From the NCBI RefSeq assembly GCF_030690725.1, contig NZ_JAUYGD010000068.1, positions 101,707 through 165,706 on the forward strand: a stretch of 64,000 nt of DNA. Reading direction: 5' to 3'. Below the pieces are notes generated by a model that had not been told where the DNA came from, did not search any database, and was given only the letters and a program-made list of their open reading frames with translations. Below, in pieces: positions 25,314 through 34,348 of the stretch. Within the stretch, counting starts at the first letter, position 1; each line of letters begins with the position of its first letter. The position numbers and the translations under genes are program-made. This DNA comes from Pseudomonas sp. (GTDB taxonomy: Bacteria; Pseudomonadota; Gammaproteobacteria; Pseudomonadales; Pseudomonadaceae).

Positions 25314-26558
25314 ATGCTGAACACCATTAGTCGGTATATGCCACTGCTTTTTGCAATCATGGTTTTCACCATGATCTTCCAGTTCGTTGAAAGTCACTGG
25401 CCACAACCTGCGTTTATCGCAGCTCTGCTCACGGCGATTCACAGTATCGCTTGGTATATCGCTGCTGCGGCAATACTAGGCTGGCTAGTGTTGCTACTTG
25501 GCTGGTTGCACGCGCACGACGAACTCCCACGTTTTCTGCAACTGAGGCCCCTCATGGATATTCTGGACAGACTTACTAATAAACAAGCAGTTGAAGAGGG
25601 GTTTGAAAAACAGGATACCGCCACCTTTATAGACGCCAAAAGTTTGTCTGAGGCATTGAAACAGCGTGTTATCGGCCAGAACACTGTTTGTGATGACATA
25701 GCCGCCCAAATACGACGTCGTCTTGCCTTGTCACAGCGTGGAAAACCCGTAGGAGTATTCCTATTCGCTGGGCCACCCGGCACAGGGAAAACCTACCTAG
25801 CAAAAATTCTCGCCAAAGAGTTGGAGCGCCCACTGCTGCACTTGGACATGACCCAATTTTCCGCAGGCAGCCACTCACTCTCGCAACTACTTGGCATGAA
25901 CAAAGGTTATGTCGGATCCGACACTTACGGGAAACTTACCTCAGGCTTGCAAGACACCCCGAATGCAGTAGTACTACTAGATGAAATTGAAAAAGCCCAT
26001 CCAGATGTACTCAAAGCATTCTTAACAGCCTGGAACGATGGATTCATAACTGAGCGCTCCGATAGCAATCAGATATCTACTGCGTCTGCGATATTCATAC
26101 TTACCAGCAACGCTGGAACTCAGCGCCTGAGCGAAATATCGATACAGTTCGCGCAAGAACCAGACGCCATGCGTGAAGCAGCCGTAAATACCTTACGTGA
26201 AGCACACTTCGCCCCTGAGGTTCTTAATCGGATCGACCGCATCTTTGTCTTCCAGCCATTCAAGGGACTCGACATTGCTAGAGTTACTGCCCTAGAAATC
26301 GAAGATATGATTCACGGTTATGGCCTTGAAGTCGCCGACCAAGGCATTGACCCTGACATTATTCTTACCTTGATGGCTCGCTATCAGAAACTCGGTAAGC
26401 TTGGATCGTCACGCGATCTAATCAGAGCCATTGAGGAGCAATTAGCTGACTCCTTGATCGAGGCGAAAAAGGCCGGCCACCCGAAAATCAAGCTTCAAAT
26501 AGACTCAGAACAGCGTATTTCGGCGCAGGCAGTAACACGTCCGCCCACTCGGGAATAA
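25314..26558 (+). CDS. Membrane-anchored ClpB/ClpA D2-like AAA+ ATPase (island gene 2)
   Basis: A 414-residue protein. Two hydrophobic segments (about 8-25 and 43-66) anchor it, and the remainder should be cytosolic. A single Clp/Hsp100 second-type AAA+ module follows: Walker A GPPGTGKT 153-160, pore-loop KGYVG 197-201, Walker B VVLLDEIEKAH 219-229, sensor 1 LTSNAG 263-268, arginine finger region LNRIDRI 304-310, sensor 2 GSSRDLIRAI 364-373. All catalytic residues are intact, so it should be an active unfoldase or remodelling ATPase. The Clp N domain and first AAA+ ring are absent and I see no ClpP-docking loop. Substrate probably among the neighbouring exported proteins (inference). Confidence 0.88.
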   Translation: MLNTISRYMPLLFAIMVFTMIFQFVESHWPQPAFIAALLTAIHSIAWYIAAAAILGWLVLLLGWLHAHDELPRFLQLRPLMDILDRLTNKQAVEEGFEKQDTATFIDAKSLSEALKQRVIGQNTVCDDIAAQIRRRLALSQRGKPVGVFLFAGPPGTGKTYLAKILAKELERPLLHLDMTQFSAGSHSLSQLLGMNKGYVGSDTYGKLTSGLQDTPNAVVLLDEIEKAHPDVLKAFLTAWNDGFITERSDSNQISTASAIFILTSNAGTQRLSEISIQFAQEPDAMREAAVNTLREAHFAPEVLNRIDRIFVFQPFKGLDIARVTALEIEDMIHGYGLEVADQGIDPDIILTLMARYQKLGKLGSSRDLIRAIEEQLADSLIEAKKAGHPKIKLQIDSEQRISAQAVTRPPTRE

Positions 26559-26562
26559 GCCT

Positions 26563-28005
26563 ATGCGCGGCACAAATAGTTTATGGTCTATCTCTCCGGC
26601 TTGGCGCTGGACACTATCACTTACCCTGCTCGCAACAGCACTAGTTGTTTTGAGTGCGCCTTGGCAGCACAAGATCCCTAGCCGAGGGCAGGCACAGTAC
26701 ACGCCACCAGCGCCTATCCCGGGGACCGGTATGGCGGCGATACCACGCCAATCCCCACTCGACCCAGCATTCGATACTCCGATCAATCTTCCAACTGCCA
26801 CATTCACGTCTGACACCGAACTGCATGTTATTGGCGTATACGAAGCTGCCCTACCTAATGGAGAAAGGGAAAAACCTTGGTGGAGTAACTGCACGGCCCT
26901 CGGGGATGACCCAACAGCCATGATGGCATGCCATCAAAAGTACTCCGACCAGCACCCCATCAGAACAATCACGGTTTACCTAAACCAGACGACCTCACCG
27001 GTAGTACTTACTCTGATGGCATATGAACCGGTACGCTGGAAGATAGTCGCGCGACCAGCTGCAGATCTACGCAAGGTTATTCTTGCTGGTTATCACGGCC
27101 AGGATATAGAGGGCATCAGCGAATCCATACCTGTCGACGTTCATAGCTATGAATCATCGCCCTGCCTGAACTGCACAAGACAGCCGGATCATTTTTACGC
27201 GTATAAACAAGATGACCCTAAGTTTGCAACAGCCATGTTCAAGCTCAAGACCCTAACAGGCTTGTCGCCCACCTCCTTTCAAGGCGCATACAAGTCCGAA
27301 CACTTTACTATTGCTAGCGGCCGTATGGACACAACACGTACTCCCCTGCTTAACCAGCCAGAACAGTATAAGGGCAAGACATTTAGCAATCACCTGACAA
27401 TTGCCCAAACAACACTACTACTACCCGACGGGGTATGGCACGGACTTGGCCATGTTCAAACCCCGTCAACACGTGGTGAGGACCACTATCTATTACTGTC
27501 GCGCAACACAAACAACCAACTTTCAGATCTATTGGCCATACGCTTGCAAAGAGTTAAAGACGATCAGGGCTTCAGTCAATATCAGGCATGTAGCCAACTC
27601 GCCGATTATAAAAAACATGTGCAATCAAACCAGGCACTCGGACAACAACTTTGTTACTGGTCGAGTCATGTCGCTACCCCATGGCAACAACCAATATTTA
27701 AATTTGCTGCTAATCGCCTTGCCGAGCTAGGCACCGCTCTACCCGACTCAGCGATCAGTACAGGATTCCATAAAGCTGATTCTTCCATGTCGCTCACGAC
27801 GCTTTATTACACCTTCCCGGACTCACAATTTGGGAGCTCGGCGCCCAAAGACTGGAGTATGAATCCCTGGAATCCTGCGCTGATTAATAACTTTCCTGAG
27901 AACGCACACTTTCTCAACCAACGCTTAGAGTGGGCAGCTGACTGGTTTCAGATTTTCAGCGCTACGCAACACACACCGGCTCTAGCCAGCGAGAGCCACA
28001 ACTAA
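26563..28005 (+). CDS. Membrane-anchored exported protein of unknown function (island gene 3)
   Basis: A 480-residue protein. One N-terminal anchor (about 16-32) is followed by a Pro-rich linker (39-75) and a large extracytoplasmic part. Notable segments are TELHVIGVYEAA (85-96), SPVVLTLMAYEPVRWKI (145-161) and VILAGYHGQDIEGI (172-185). This trio resembles a pattern I recall in assorted exported proteins of unknown function, but I cannot give a family name. Eight or so cysteines, including CLNC at 201-204, suggest disulfides or metal binding. It starts 4 bases after the AAA+ gene, so the two are cotranscribed. Confidence 0.8.
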   Translation: MRGTNSLWSISPAWRWTLSLTLLATALVVLSAPWQHKIPSRGQAQYTPPAPIPGTGMAAIPRQSPLDPAFDTPINLPTATFTSDTELHVIGVYEAALPNGEREKPWWSNCTALGDDPTAMMACHQKYSDQHPIRTITVYLNQTTSPVVLTLMAYEPVRWKIVARPAADLRKVILAGYHGQDIEGISESIPVDVHSYESSPCLNCTRQPDHFYAYKQDDPKFATAMFKLKTLTGLSPTSFQGAYKSEHFTIASGRMDTTRTPLLNQPEQYKGKTFSNHLTIAQTTLLLPDGVWHGLGHVQTPSTRGEDHYLLLSRNTNNQLSDLLAIRLQRVKDDQGFSQYQACSQLADYKKHVQSNQALGQQLCYWSSHVATPWQQPIFKFAANRLAELGTALPDSAISTGFHKADSSMSLTTLYYTFPDSQFGSSAPKDWSMNPWNPALINNFPENAHFLNQRLEWAADWFQIFSATQHTPALASESHN

Positions 28006-28074
28006 CAACTTCACGGCTGCTTCACTTTAGTAAAGGGAAGCTATCGCAACGAGTTCTCACTCACTACACACAGC

Positions 28075-28110
28075 AAAACGCCCGCACCTTGCGGCGCGGG
28101 CGTGGTTTTG
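28075..28110. terminator. Terminator of the TRAP transporter operon
   Basis: AAAACGCCCGCACC-loop-GCGCGGGCGTGGTTTT, a strong stem with A and T tracts, 18 bases beyond the dctP stop. It is symmetric enough to end transcription from the island as well. Confidence 0.8.
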
Positions 28111-28127
28111 CAGGCGGATCGACGCAA

Positions 28128-29177
28128 TCAACGATAAGGCGCGCCAGCCTTGGCCATCAGCGCGTTGTACTTCTTGAAAATCTCCACCACACGGGCGCAG
28201 CGTGGGCTGGTTTTGGCGATTTCGTCCCAGAACTTCAGCGCCTCGCCTTCCACCGTGGCCCATTCTTCGGCGGCGATGGAGGTCAGTTGCAGCTTGCCGC
28301 CTTCGACTCGCAATTGCGCCTCACCGCCCCAGTACCAGTGCTGGCGATAGTAGTTGGAGCTGTCCATGCACCGCTTGAACAGGGTTTTCAGGTGCTCGGG
28401 CACCTCGGCCCATTTATCCGAGTTGGCGAAGTAGGAGCCGCACCAGGCGCCGGAGATGTTGTTGGTAAGGAAGTACTTGGTCACGTTGGCCCAGCCGACG
28501 GTGTAGTCCTCGGTGATGCCGGACCAGGCAATGCCGTCCAGCTCACCGGTCTGCATGGCCACCTCAACATCTTCCCAGGGCAGGGTCACCGGAATCACAC
28601 CAAAGCGGGTGAGAAACTTGCCGGCCGTGGGAAAGGTGAAGATGCGTTTGCCTTTGAGGTGCTCAAGCTTGGTGATCGGCTCCACCGTGGCGAAGTGGCA
28701 AGGGTCCCAGGCGCCGGCGCCGAGCCAGGTCACGCCTTTGACTTCACCATAGGCCTCGGCCCAGATTTCATTGAGCCCGTACTGCTCGAACAGCACTGGA
28801 ATATCCAGGCTGTAGCGCGTGGCAAACGGGAAGTAGCCGCCGAACACCGAGATATCCACGGGCGCGGCGATGGAGTCGTCATCGCTCTGTACCGCATCGA
28901 TGGTGCCGCGCTGCATGGCGCGAAACAGCTCACCGGTGGGCACCAGTTGGTCGGCGTAATACAGCTGGATTTCCATCTCGCCATTGGCAGCCTTGTTGAA
29001 GGCATCGATGGAGGGTTTGATCACATGCTCGCCCAGGGCCGCGCCGGCATAGGTTTGCAGGCGCCAAACGATTTTCTTCGGCTCGGAGGCGTAGATATGC
29101 GCCGGGCCCAGTGCCGTTGCCCCTGCTGCCCCGGTGGCCACCGCGGCGGTTTTCAGAAAACTGCGTCTCGTACTCAT
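28128..29177 (-). CDS. TRAP transporter substrate-binding protein (DctP family)
   Basis: The periplasmic binding component, 349 residues. It begins with a twin-arginine signal (MSTRRSFLKTAAVATGAAG), suggesting Tat export in a folded state. The mature domain carries AFNKAANGEMEIQLYYADQL and GELDGIAWSGITEDYTVGWA, typical of the TRAP family whose ligands are often 2-oxo acids or other organic acids. It is last of the dctQ-dctM-dctP set, although 224 bases separate it from dctM. Ligand unknown. Confidence 0.9.
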   Translation of the reverse strand: MSTRRSFLKTAAVATGAAGATALGPAHIYASEPKKIVWRLQTYAGAALGEHVIKPSIDAFNKAANGEMEIQLYYADQLVPTGELFRAMQRGTIDAVQSDDDSIAAPVDISVFGGYFPFATRYSLDIPVLFEQYGLNEIWAEAYGEVKGVTWLGAGAWDPCHFATVEPITKLEHLKGKRIFTFPTAGKFLTRFGVIPVTLPWEDVEVAMQTGELDGIAWSGITEDYTVGWANVTKYFLTNNISGAWCGSYFANSDKWAEVPEHLKTLFKRCMDSSNYYRQHWYWGGEAQLRVEGGKLQLTSIAAEEWATVEGEALKFWDEIAKTSPRCARVVEIFKKYNALMAKAGAPYR

Positions 29178-29401
29178 GCTGTTATCTCCAGACGTGTCGA
29201 TTCAGATCGTGACGATTCAGATGGCATACAACCGCACTGCCAGGCCCACGGGGCGCTGGCAGGGTTTTCAGAGGGGCGACCTGCACCTGATTGCGACAAA
29301 GTCCTTGAGGATTGCATACGGCATAAACGGCACGTACCGCAGCAATCCTCACTGGCTTCTACAGATACGACTGCGCTGGCCTACAGCTGAAATTCATGTG
29401 C
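29178..29401. other. Intergenic region between dctM and dctP
   Basis: A 224-base gap within the TRAP operon. It contains the direct repeat (T)CGATTCAGAT / ACGATTCAGAT at about 29198-29222 just upstream of dctP, which could be a regulator site or leader. No gene or hairpin terminator was recognised. Confidence 0.35.
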
Positions 29402-30727
29402 TCACCTGCCGTAATGCCACTGCGGCAACCACAGGGCGATCTGCGGGAAGACCATGACCAGCACCAGCGCCAGAACCATGATCAGCACGAATGGGGTAAC
29501 CGATACATAGATGTCGCGCAGCGAGACTTCCGGCGGAGCCATGGCGCGCATCAGGAACAGGTTGTAGCCGAAGGGCGGCGTCATATAGGCGATCTGGCAG
29601 GTGATGGTGTAGAGCACGCCATACCAGACCAGGTCGAAGCCCAGAGCACCGACCAGCGGAATATAGAGGGGGGCGACAATCACCAGCATGGCGGTGTCAT
29701 CGAGGAACATGCCCATGATGATGAACGACAGCTGCATCAGGATCAGTACCTGCCAGGGCCCCAGCCCGAGGCTTTCGAGGAAGAATGCCTCAATCGCCTT
29801 GACCGCACCGAGGCCGTCGAACACCGCGCCGAAACACAGCGCGGCGAGGATGATCCACATAAACATGCAGCTGATACCGAGGGTCTTGCGCAGGGTTTCT
29901 TCCATCACGCTGCGGGTCAAACGCCCCTTGACCAGCGCCATCAGGGTGGCCGCCGCTGCGCCCACCGCCGAGCTTTCCACCAGGCTGGTAATGCCCATGA
30001 GAAATAGGCCGGTCATGCAGAAGAAGATAAACAGCGGCGCAATGCCGGCCTTGAGCAGCAGCAGTTTCTCGCGCCGGCTGATCTGCCCGCGCTCTTCCGC
30101 GGATAAAGCCGGTCCCAGTTCAGGCTGCAAACGGCAACGCACGGCGATATAGAGGATAAACAGCCCCGCCATCAGCAGACCGGGAAACACCCCGGCCAGC
30201 CACAGCTGGCCGACCGGCTGGCGGGCGATCATGCCGTACAGCACCAGCACCACGCTCGGCGGAATCAGAATGCCCAGGGAGCTGCCGGCCTGGATCACCC
30301 CGGTGACCATGATCTTGTCGTAACCACGGCGCAGTAATTCAGGCAGCGCAATACTGGCGCCGATGGCCATGCCGGCCACGCTCAGGCCATTCATCGCCGA
30401 GATCGCCACCATCAGCCCGATGGTGCCGATGGCCAGGCCACCATTGAGCGGCCCCATCCAGACGTGGAACATCTTGTAGAGGTCTTCAGCCAGTCCTGAT
30501 TCGGAGAGCATGTAGCCCATAAATACGAACAGCGGCAGGGTCAGCAGCGGGTACCACTTCATCAGTTTCATGGCCGCGCTGAAGGCCATTTCCGAACCAC
30601 CATCGCCCCACAACAGCAGGGCTGCCGCCACTGCGACAAAACCAATCGCGCCAAATACCCGTTTACCGGTAAGCAGCAGCAACATCATCGAGGAGAACAT
30701 CAGCAGGGCTATCAGCTCGTAATCCAT
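29402..30727 (-). CDS. TRAP transporter large permease (DctM family)
   Basis: A 441-residue integral membrane protein with about twelve hydrophobic segments. It begins MDYELIALLMFSSMMLLLLTG and contains the DctM-type motifs PLFVFMGYMLSESGLAEDLY and GASIALPELLRRGYDKIM. I chose the ATG at 30727, which overlaps the dctQ stop (TAATG); the longer frame reads back through dctQ. It uses the sodium or proton gradient to import the ligand delivered by the binding protein. Confidence 0.92.
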   Translation of the reverse strand: MDYELIALLMFSSMMLLLLTGKRVFGAIGFVAVAAALLLWGDGGSEMAFSAAMKLMKWYPLLTLPLFVFMGYMLSESGLAEDLYKMFHVWMGPLNGGLAIGTIGLMVAISAMNGLSVAGMAIGASIALPELLRRGYDKIMVTGVIQAGSSLGILIPPSVVLVLYGMIARQPVGQLWLAGVFPGLLMAGLFILYIAVRCRLQPELGPALSAEERGQISRREKLLLLKAGIAPLFIFFCMTGLFLMGITSLVESSAVGAAAATLMALVKGRLTRSVMEETLRKTLGISCMFMWIILAALCFGAVFDGLGAVKAIEAFFLESLGLGPWQVLILMQLSFIIMGMFLDDTAMLVIVAPLYIPLVGALGFDLVWYGVLYTITCQIAYMTPPFGYNLFLMRAMAPPEVSLRDIYVSVTPFVLIMVLALVLVMVFPQIALWLPQWHYGR

Positions 30728-31233
30728 TACAGCGGTTCCCCCCGCGCGGCGGCGATGTCCTTGAACAGGGTGGCGATGGCCTGCAGCAGCATCAGGGCGA
30801 TGCCGATGCACATGATGATCTTGATCGGCGCCATTTTCGGCGACCAGGCCGAGTAGCTGGTTTCGTTGTACTCAAGGGCGTACTGGGTCGAGGAAATACC
30901 GCCGTAGAGCAGAAACACCAGGTAGAAAATCAGAAAGCCGATGGTGATCGCATCGATGATCGCGCGGGCCCGTGGCGACCAGCGGCTGTAGAACAGGTCC
31001 ATGCGCACATGGGCATCGAGCTGCATGGAATAGGCGCCACCAAGCAGGAAGTAGGCGACCATCAGAAACTGCGCCGATTCCAGCGTCCAGGCGGCCGGCA
31101 TAAAGAAGGTCTTGCTGATTGAGGAGTACAGCAGCACGCCGAGAATGGCGAAGATCAGGTACATGGCGAAACGCCCGACAACGCGGTTGAGCGCCTCCAC
31201 TGCGTGCACAAACAGCCTGATGGCCTTGGGCAT
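30727..31233 (-). CDS. TRAP transporter small permease (DctQ family)
   Basis: A 168-residue protein with four hydrophobic segments, including FAMYLIFAILGVLLYSSIS and FLMVAYFLLGGAYSMQLDAH, followed by the DctQ-type VRMDLFY. It pairs with DctM in the membrane. It is the first gene of the TRAP operon, and its stop overlaps the dctM start. Confidence 0.9.
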   Translation of the reverse strand: MPKAIRLFVHAVEALNRVVGRFAMYLIFAILGVLLYSSISKTFFMPAAWTLESAQFLMVAYFLLGGAYSMQLDAHVRMDLFYSRWSPRARAIIDAITIGFLIFYLVFLLYGGISSTQYALEYNETSYSAWSPKMAPIKIIMCIGIALMLLQAIATLFKDIAAARGEPL

Positions 31234-31399
31234 ACTGCACCTGCCGAATAATTGTTATTCCGAGAGCCTAGACCAAGATTGGCCAAAGCCAATCAGCGCA
31301 AGCTGAGGTAGCACAAAGCACGCCAGCTCTTTTACGCGGCCAATCTCTCTCGAAATATCAGCAGCTTAGTGCAGGGAAAAAAGCTGCGATAAACCCCGG

Positions 31400-32347
31400 C
31401 TAGCCCTCTAGAAAGCCCATCAGCACCGCCACGGTGCGTGCGGGGTCCTCTTCTTGGGGCACATGCCCCAGCTCATCGAACAGCACCAGACGGCTGCCCT
31501 TGATATCGCGCTTGAAGCGCTCGGCGTTGACCGGTGGAATCAACTCATCGCGGCCGCCCCAGATAATCAGCGTCGGCACCTTGAGTTCGGCAATGCGCGT
31601 GTAGCTCTGCCCCGCTTCGGCCTGGATAAAACGCTGACGCAAGGCTTCACGGTTGCCAGCGCGCAGGGTCAGCTCGTAGTAGCGATCAATCAGTTCATCG
31701 CTGACCTTGTCAGGGTCGCCGTAGACGTTGCGGATGCTTGCCTCGATCATCTGCCGGGGCAGCAGGTTGGCCATCAGCGGCGCCAACGCGGGAACCTGCG
31801 CCAGGCGAAAGCCGATGGGGATAGACGTGGCGTTGCGCGGATAACCGGCCGCATCCACCAACACCAGGCGCTCGACCCGTTGCGGATGGTCCAGGGCAAA
31901 TTGCCAGGCCAGTTGCCCACCAAAACTGTTGCCCGCCACCACCGCGCGCGGCACCTGCAACTGGTCCAGCACATGGCCGAGGAAGGCGCTGTAGTGGGCC
32001 ATACGGTAATCGCCATCGGGGAATGGCCCGGTCAGGCCGAAGCCCGGTAGATCGAGGCTGATTACCCGGCGTTTAGTCTGCAGTGCAGCCACCCAACCCT
32101 CCCAGGTGTGCAGGCTGGCCGAGGTGCCATGCAGCAGCACAATCGGTGCGGGGTCATCCCGTGGGCCCTGATCACGCAGGTGTACCAGCATGCCGTCGAT
32201 GGCCAGAAACTCGGATGGCGGCAAAGCCCAGCGCGGCTTGAGGTCCGCCAGGGGACGATCCGGCGCCCAGTTCCAGGCCACTGCGGCGGCCAGGCTGATC
32301 AGCAACAGCAGAACAAGGGATACGGATATCTGCACAACACGTTTCAT
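31400..32347 (-). CDS. Membrane-anchored alpha/beta hydrolase
   Basis: A 315-residue serine hydrolase. An N-terminal anchor (ISVSLVLLLLISLAAAVAWNW) is followed by the alpha/beta fold: oxyanion HGTSASLHTWEGW, nucleophile elbow GNSFGG, catalytic Asp in WGGRDELIPP and His in LGHVPQEEDP. I start at MKRVVQISVS, which begins just before the anchor; the frame opens 30 bases earlier. It stands alone between the TRAP operon and the OYE gene, so the substrate (ester, lactone or lipid) is unknown. Confidence 0.88.
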   Translation of the reverse strand: MKRVVQISVSLVLLLLISLAAAVAWNWAPDRPLADLKPRWALPPSEFLAIDGMLVHLRDQGPRDDPAPIVLLHGTSASLHTWEGWVAALQTKRRVISLDLPGFGLTGPFPDGDYRMAHYSAFLGHVLDQLQVPRAVVAGNSFGGQLAWQFALDHPQRVERLVLVDAAGYPRNATSIPIGFRLAQVPALAPLMANLLPRQMIEASIRNVYGDPDKVSDELIDRYYELTLRAGNREALRQRFIQAEAGQSYTRIAELKVPTLIIWGGRDELIPPVNAERFKRDIKGSRLVLFDELGHVPQEEDPARTVAVLMGFLEG

Positions 32348-32426
32348 AGTCGGTACCTGATGGCAAGGCACTGGCAATACTAGTCAACGAGGCGCAGCTT
32401 GCCTGTGTCCGTCGTGCACCACCCGG

Positions 32427-32472
32427 TTGTAGGAGCGGCCCATGGCCGCGATAAGGGCTTCGCGGCCATGGA
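32427..32472. repeat. REP element
   Basis: GTTGTAGGAGCGGCCCATGG then CCGCGAT, followed by the inverted copy CTTCGCGGCCATGG. This is the Pseudomonas REP layout with two palindromic halves. It is intergenic, downstream of the OYE gene terminator and upstream of the hydrolase. Confidence 0.8.
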
Positions 32473-32506
32473 ACTAGGCGCCCCCAGCTCCCTCAATATG
32501 CAGACG

Positions 32507-32533
32507 AAAAAAAGCCCCGATGTGCCGGGGCTT
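32507..32533 (-). terminator. Terminator of the Old Yellow Enzyme gene
   Basis: On the minus strand, AAGCCCCG-GCACAT-CGGGGCTT is followed by seven T residues (plus-strand A tract at 32507-32513). It lies 45 bases beyond the OYE stop. Confidence 0.9.
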
Positions 32534-32578
32534 GAGGAGTGTTGCGCCGTTTTGCGGCGCACACGATAAAACGGGTAT

Positions 32579-33688
32579 TTAGACCAGGCTGGTCAACGCA
32601 TCACGACTAAAGGGCAGAATGTCCTGCTCGCGACCATCGCGTACTTTTACCGCCCAATCCGGGTCGACCAGCAGTGCGCGACCTACGGCAACCAAGTCGA
32701 ACTCCTGCTTGTTCAGGCGCTCCAGCAGGTTTTCCAGGCTGGCTGGCTGAGCCACCTTGTCGGTGTTGACCATAAACTGGAGGAACTCGCCATCCAGGCC
32801 GACGCTGCCCACGGTAATGGTTGGCTTGCCGGTCAGCTTGCGCGTCCAGCCCGCCAGGTTCAGCTCGGAGCCGTCGAACTCTGGCTCCCAGAAGCGGCGC
32901 GTCGAGCAGTGGAAGATATCCACGCCGGCATCGGCCAGCGGTTTGAGGAAGGCTCCCAGCTCTTCCGGGGTTTGCACCAGGCGTGCGGTGTAGTCCTGCT
33001 GCTTCCACTGCGAGAAGCGGAAGATGATCGGGAATTCCGGGCCCACTGCGGCGCGCACGGCCTGGATCAGCTCAATGGCAAAGCGCGAGCGCTGCGCCAG
33101 GTCACCGCCGTATTCGTCGGTGCGCTGGTTGCTGCCGGCCCAGAAGAACTGGTCGACCAGATAGCCGTGGGCACCGTGGATTTCCACGCCGTCCATGCCG
33201 ATGGCTTTGGCATCTTTAGCGGCTTGGGCGAAAGCGGCGATCACTTCCTTGATGTCGTCCTGGGTCATGCCGTGCACAACCACGTTACCTTCCTTGATTT
33301 TCTCGCTCGGGCCGTAGCCTGGGACGCTGGCGTCCGGCTCGGTGCCCAGCTTGCGCACATTGCCCACGTGCCACAGCTGAGGAACGATCTTGCCGCCTTC
33401 GGCGTGCACGGCCTCGACCACTTTTTTCCAGCCAGCCAGGGCGTCTTCACCATAGAAACGTGGCACGTTCGGGTAACCATTGGCAGCCTTGTGGCCAACG
33501 GTGGTGCCTTCGGTGACGATCAGGCCAACACCGCCAGCGGCGCGGCGACGGTAGTACTCGATGACCTTGCTGTTCGGTACGCCACCCGGGGAGAAGGAAC
33601 GGGTCATCGGCGCCATGACCACACGGGTCGGCAGCTCCAGGTTGCCCAGGGTAAAGGGTTGGAACAGCGCTTTAACGGGATCGGTCAT
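32579..33688 (-). CDS. Old Yellow Enzyme-family ene-reductase
   Basis: An FMN-dependent NAD(P)H oxidoreductase reducing activated C=C bonds or nitro groups, 369 residues. Family motifs: RVVMAPMTRSFSPGG, QLWHVGNVRKLGTEP, the catalytic pair in VEIHGAHGYLVDQFF, and NQRTDEYGGDLAQRSRFAIE, given here to its Glu. Three consecutive ATG codons begin the frame; I chose the third (33688) because it lies 6 bases from GAGGA. It follows a TetR gene by about 50 bases, an arrangement like NemR-NemA in enteric bacteria. Confidence 0.92.
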   Translation of the reverse strand: MTDPVKALFQPFTLGNLELPTRVVMAPMTRSFSPGGVPNSKVIEYYRRRAAGGVGLIVTEGTTVGHKAANGYPNVPRFYGEDALAGWKKVVEAVHAEGGKIVPQLWHVGNVRKLGTEPDASVPGYGPSEKIKEGNVVVHGMTQDDIKEVIAAFAQAAKDAKAIGMDGVEIHGAHGYLVDQFFWAGSNQRTDEYGGDLAQRSRFAIELIQAVRAAVGPEFPIIFRFSQWKQQDYTARLVQTPEELGAFLKPLADAGVDIFHCSTRRFWEPEFDGSELNLAGWTRKLTGKPTITVGSVGLDGEFLQFMVNTDKVAQPASLENLLERLNKQEFDLVAVGRALLVDPDWAVKVRDGREQDILPFSRDALTSLV

Positions 33689-33740
33689 CATCATTCCTCG
33701 GGGCGGCCAGAGCGCCGCAACTGGTTAAAGGGGCTTGTGA

Positions 33741-34334
33741 TCAAGCCTGCAACAGCAGCTGCAGGCGTTGGATAAAGTCAGTCAGGGCGCGGGTGTTGTT
33801 GGCCACCTTGAGCCGGGTCAGCGCGCCTTGCCAGGCATTGGCGATAAAGCTCGCCAGGTTGCGGCAATCTTCATCGACAGGCAGCTCACCAGCGGTCTGC
33901 GCCTGTTCCAGACAGGCCTGCAGGGTGTCCGCCGAGGCCTGCAGAATCGCATCGACCTGCGCGCCCAGCGTCGGCGACAGCTCGGCCATCTCGAAGCTCA
34001 GGCTGCCAATAAAGCAGTGGTATTCCAGACGCTCCTGGCGAGCGAAGTGCTCCACCAATTCGGCGTAATAACCGAGGATGCGTTCACGCGGGCTCAGCGC
34101 CGGATTGCTCAGGGCTTCGGCATAACGCGCCAGGCGTGGCTGATAAACCTGCTGCAGGGCCTGCAGGGCAAAGTCTTCTTTGCTGGCGAAGTAGTGGTAG
34201 AAGGAGCCTTTCGGCACCCCCGCCGCCTGCACGATTTCCTGCACGCCGGCGCCGTGATAACCACGACGGGTCATCACCTCGGCGCCTTTGGCGAGGATCA
34301 GGTCACGCTTGTCGAGTCGGATGCTGGAGTTCAT
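33741..34334 (-). CDS. TetR-family repressor, NemR-like
   Basis: A 197-residue regulator. The HTH lies at about residues 10-55 (DLILAKGAEVMTRRGYHGAG, VPKGSFYHYFASKEDFALQA). The C-terminal ligand domain has a few cysteines (for example YHCFIG and LQACLEQ) that could sense electrophiles, as in NemR. It is upstream of the OYE gene in one unit, and a GACCGGTC palindrome precedes it. Likely inducers are quinones or reactive electrophiles, by analogy only. Confidence 0.88.
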   Translation of the reverse strand: MNSSIRLDKRDLILAKGAEVMTRRGYHGAGVQEIVQAAGVPKGSFYHYFASKEDFALQALQQVYQPRLARYAEALSNPALSPRERILGYYAELVEHFARQERLEYHCFIGSLSFEMAELSPTLGAQVDAILQASADTLQACLEQAQTAGELPVDEDCRNLASFIANAWQGALTRLKVANNTRALTDFIQRLQLLLQA

Positions 34335-34348
34335 ACCGGCAAGAATAT

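Noticed and set aside
24215..28060. Short shared sequence TAACAAC near both ends of the AAA+ island as possible target-site duplication
   Set aside because: Only seven bases match, and they are not at symmetric positions; chance is sufficient.
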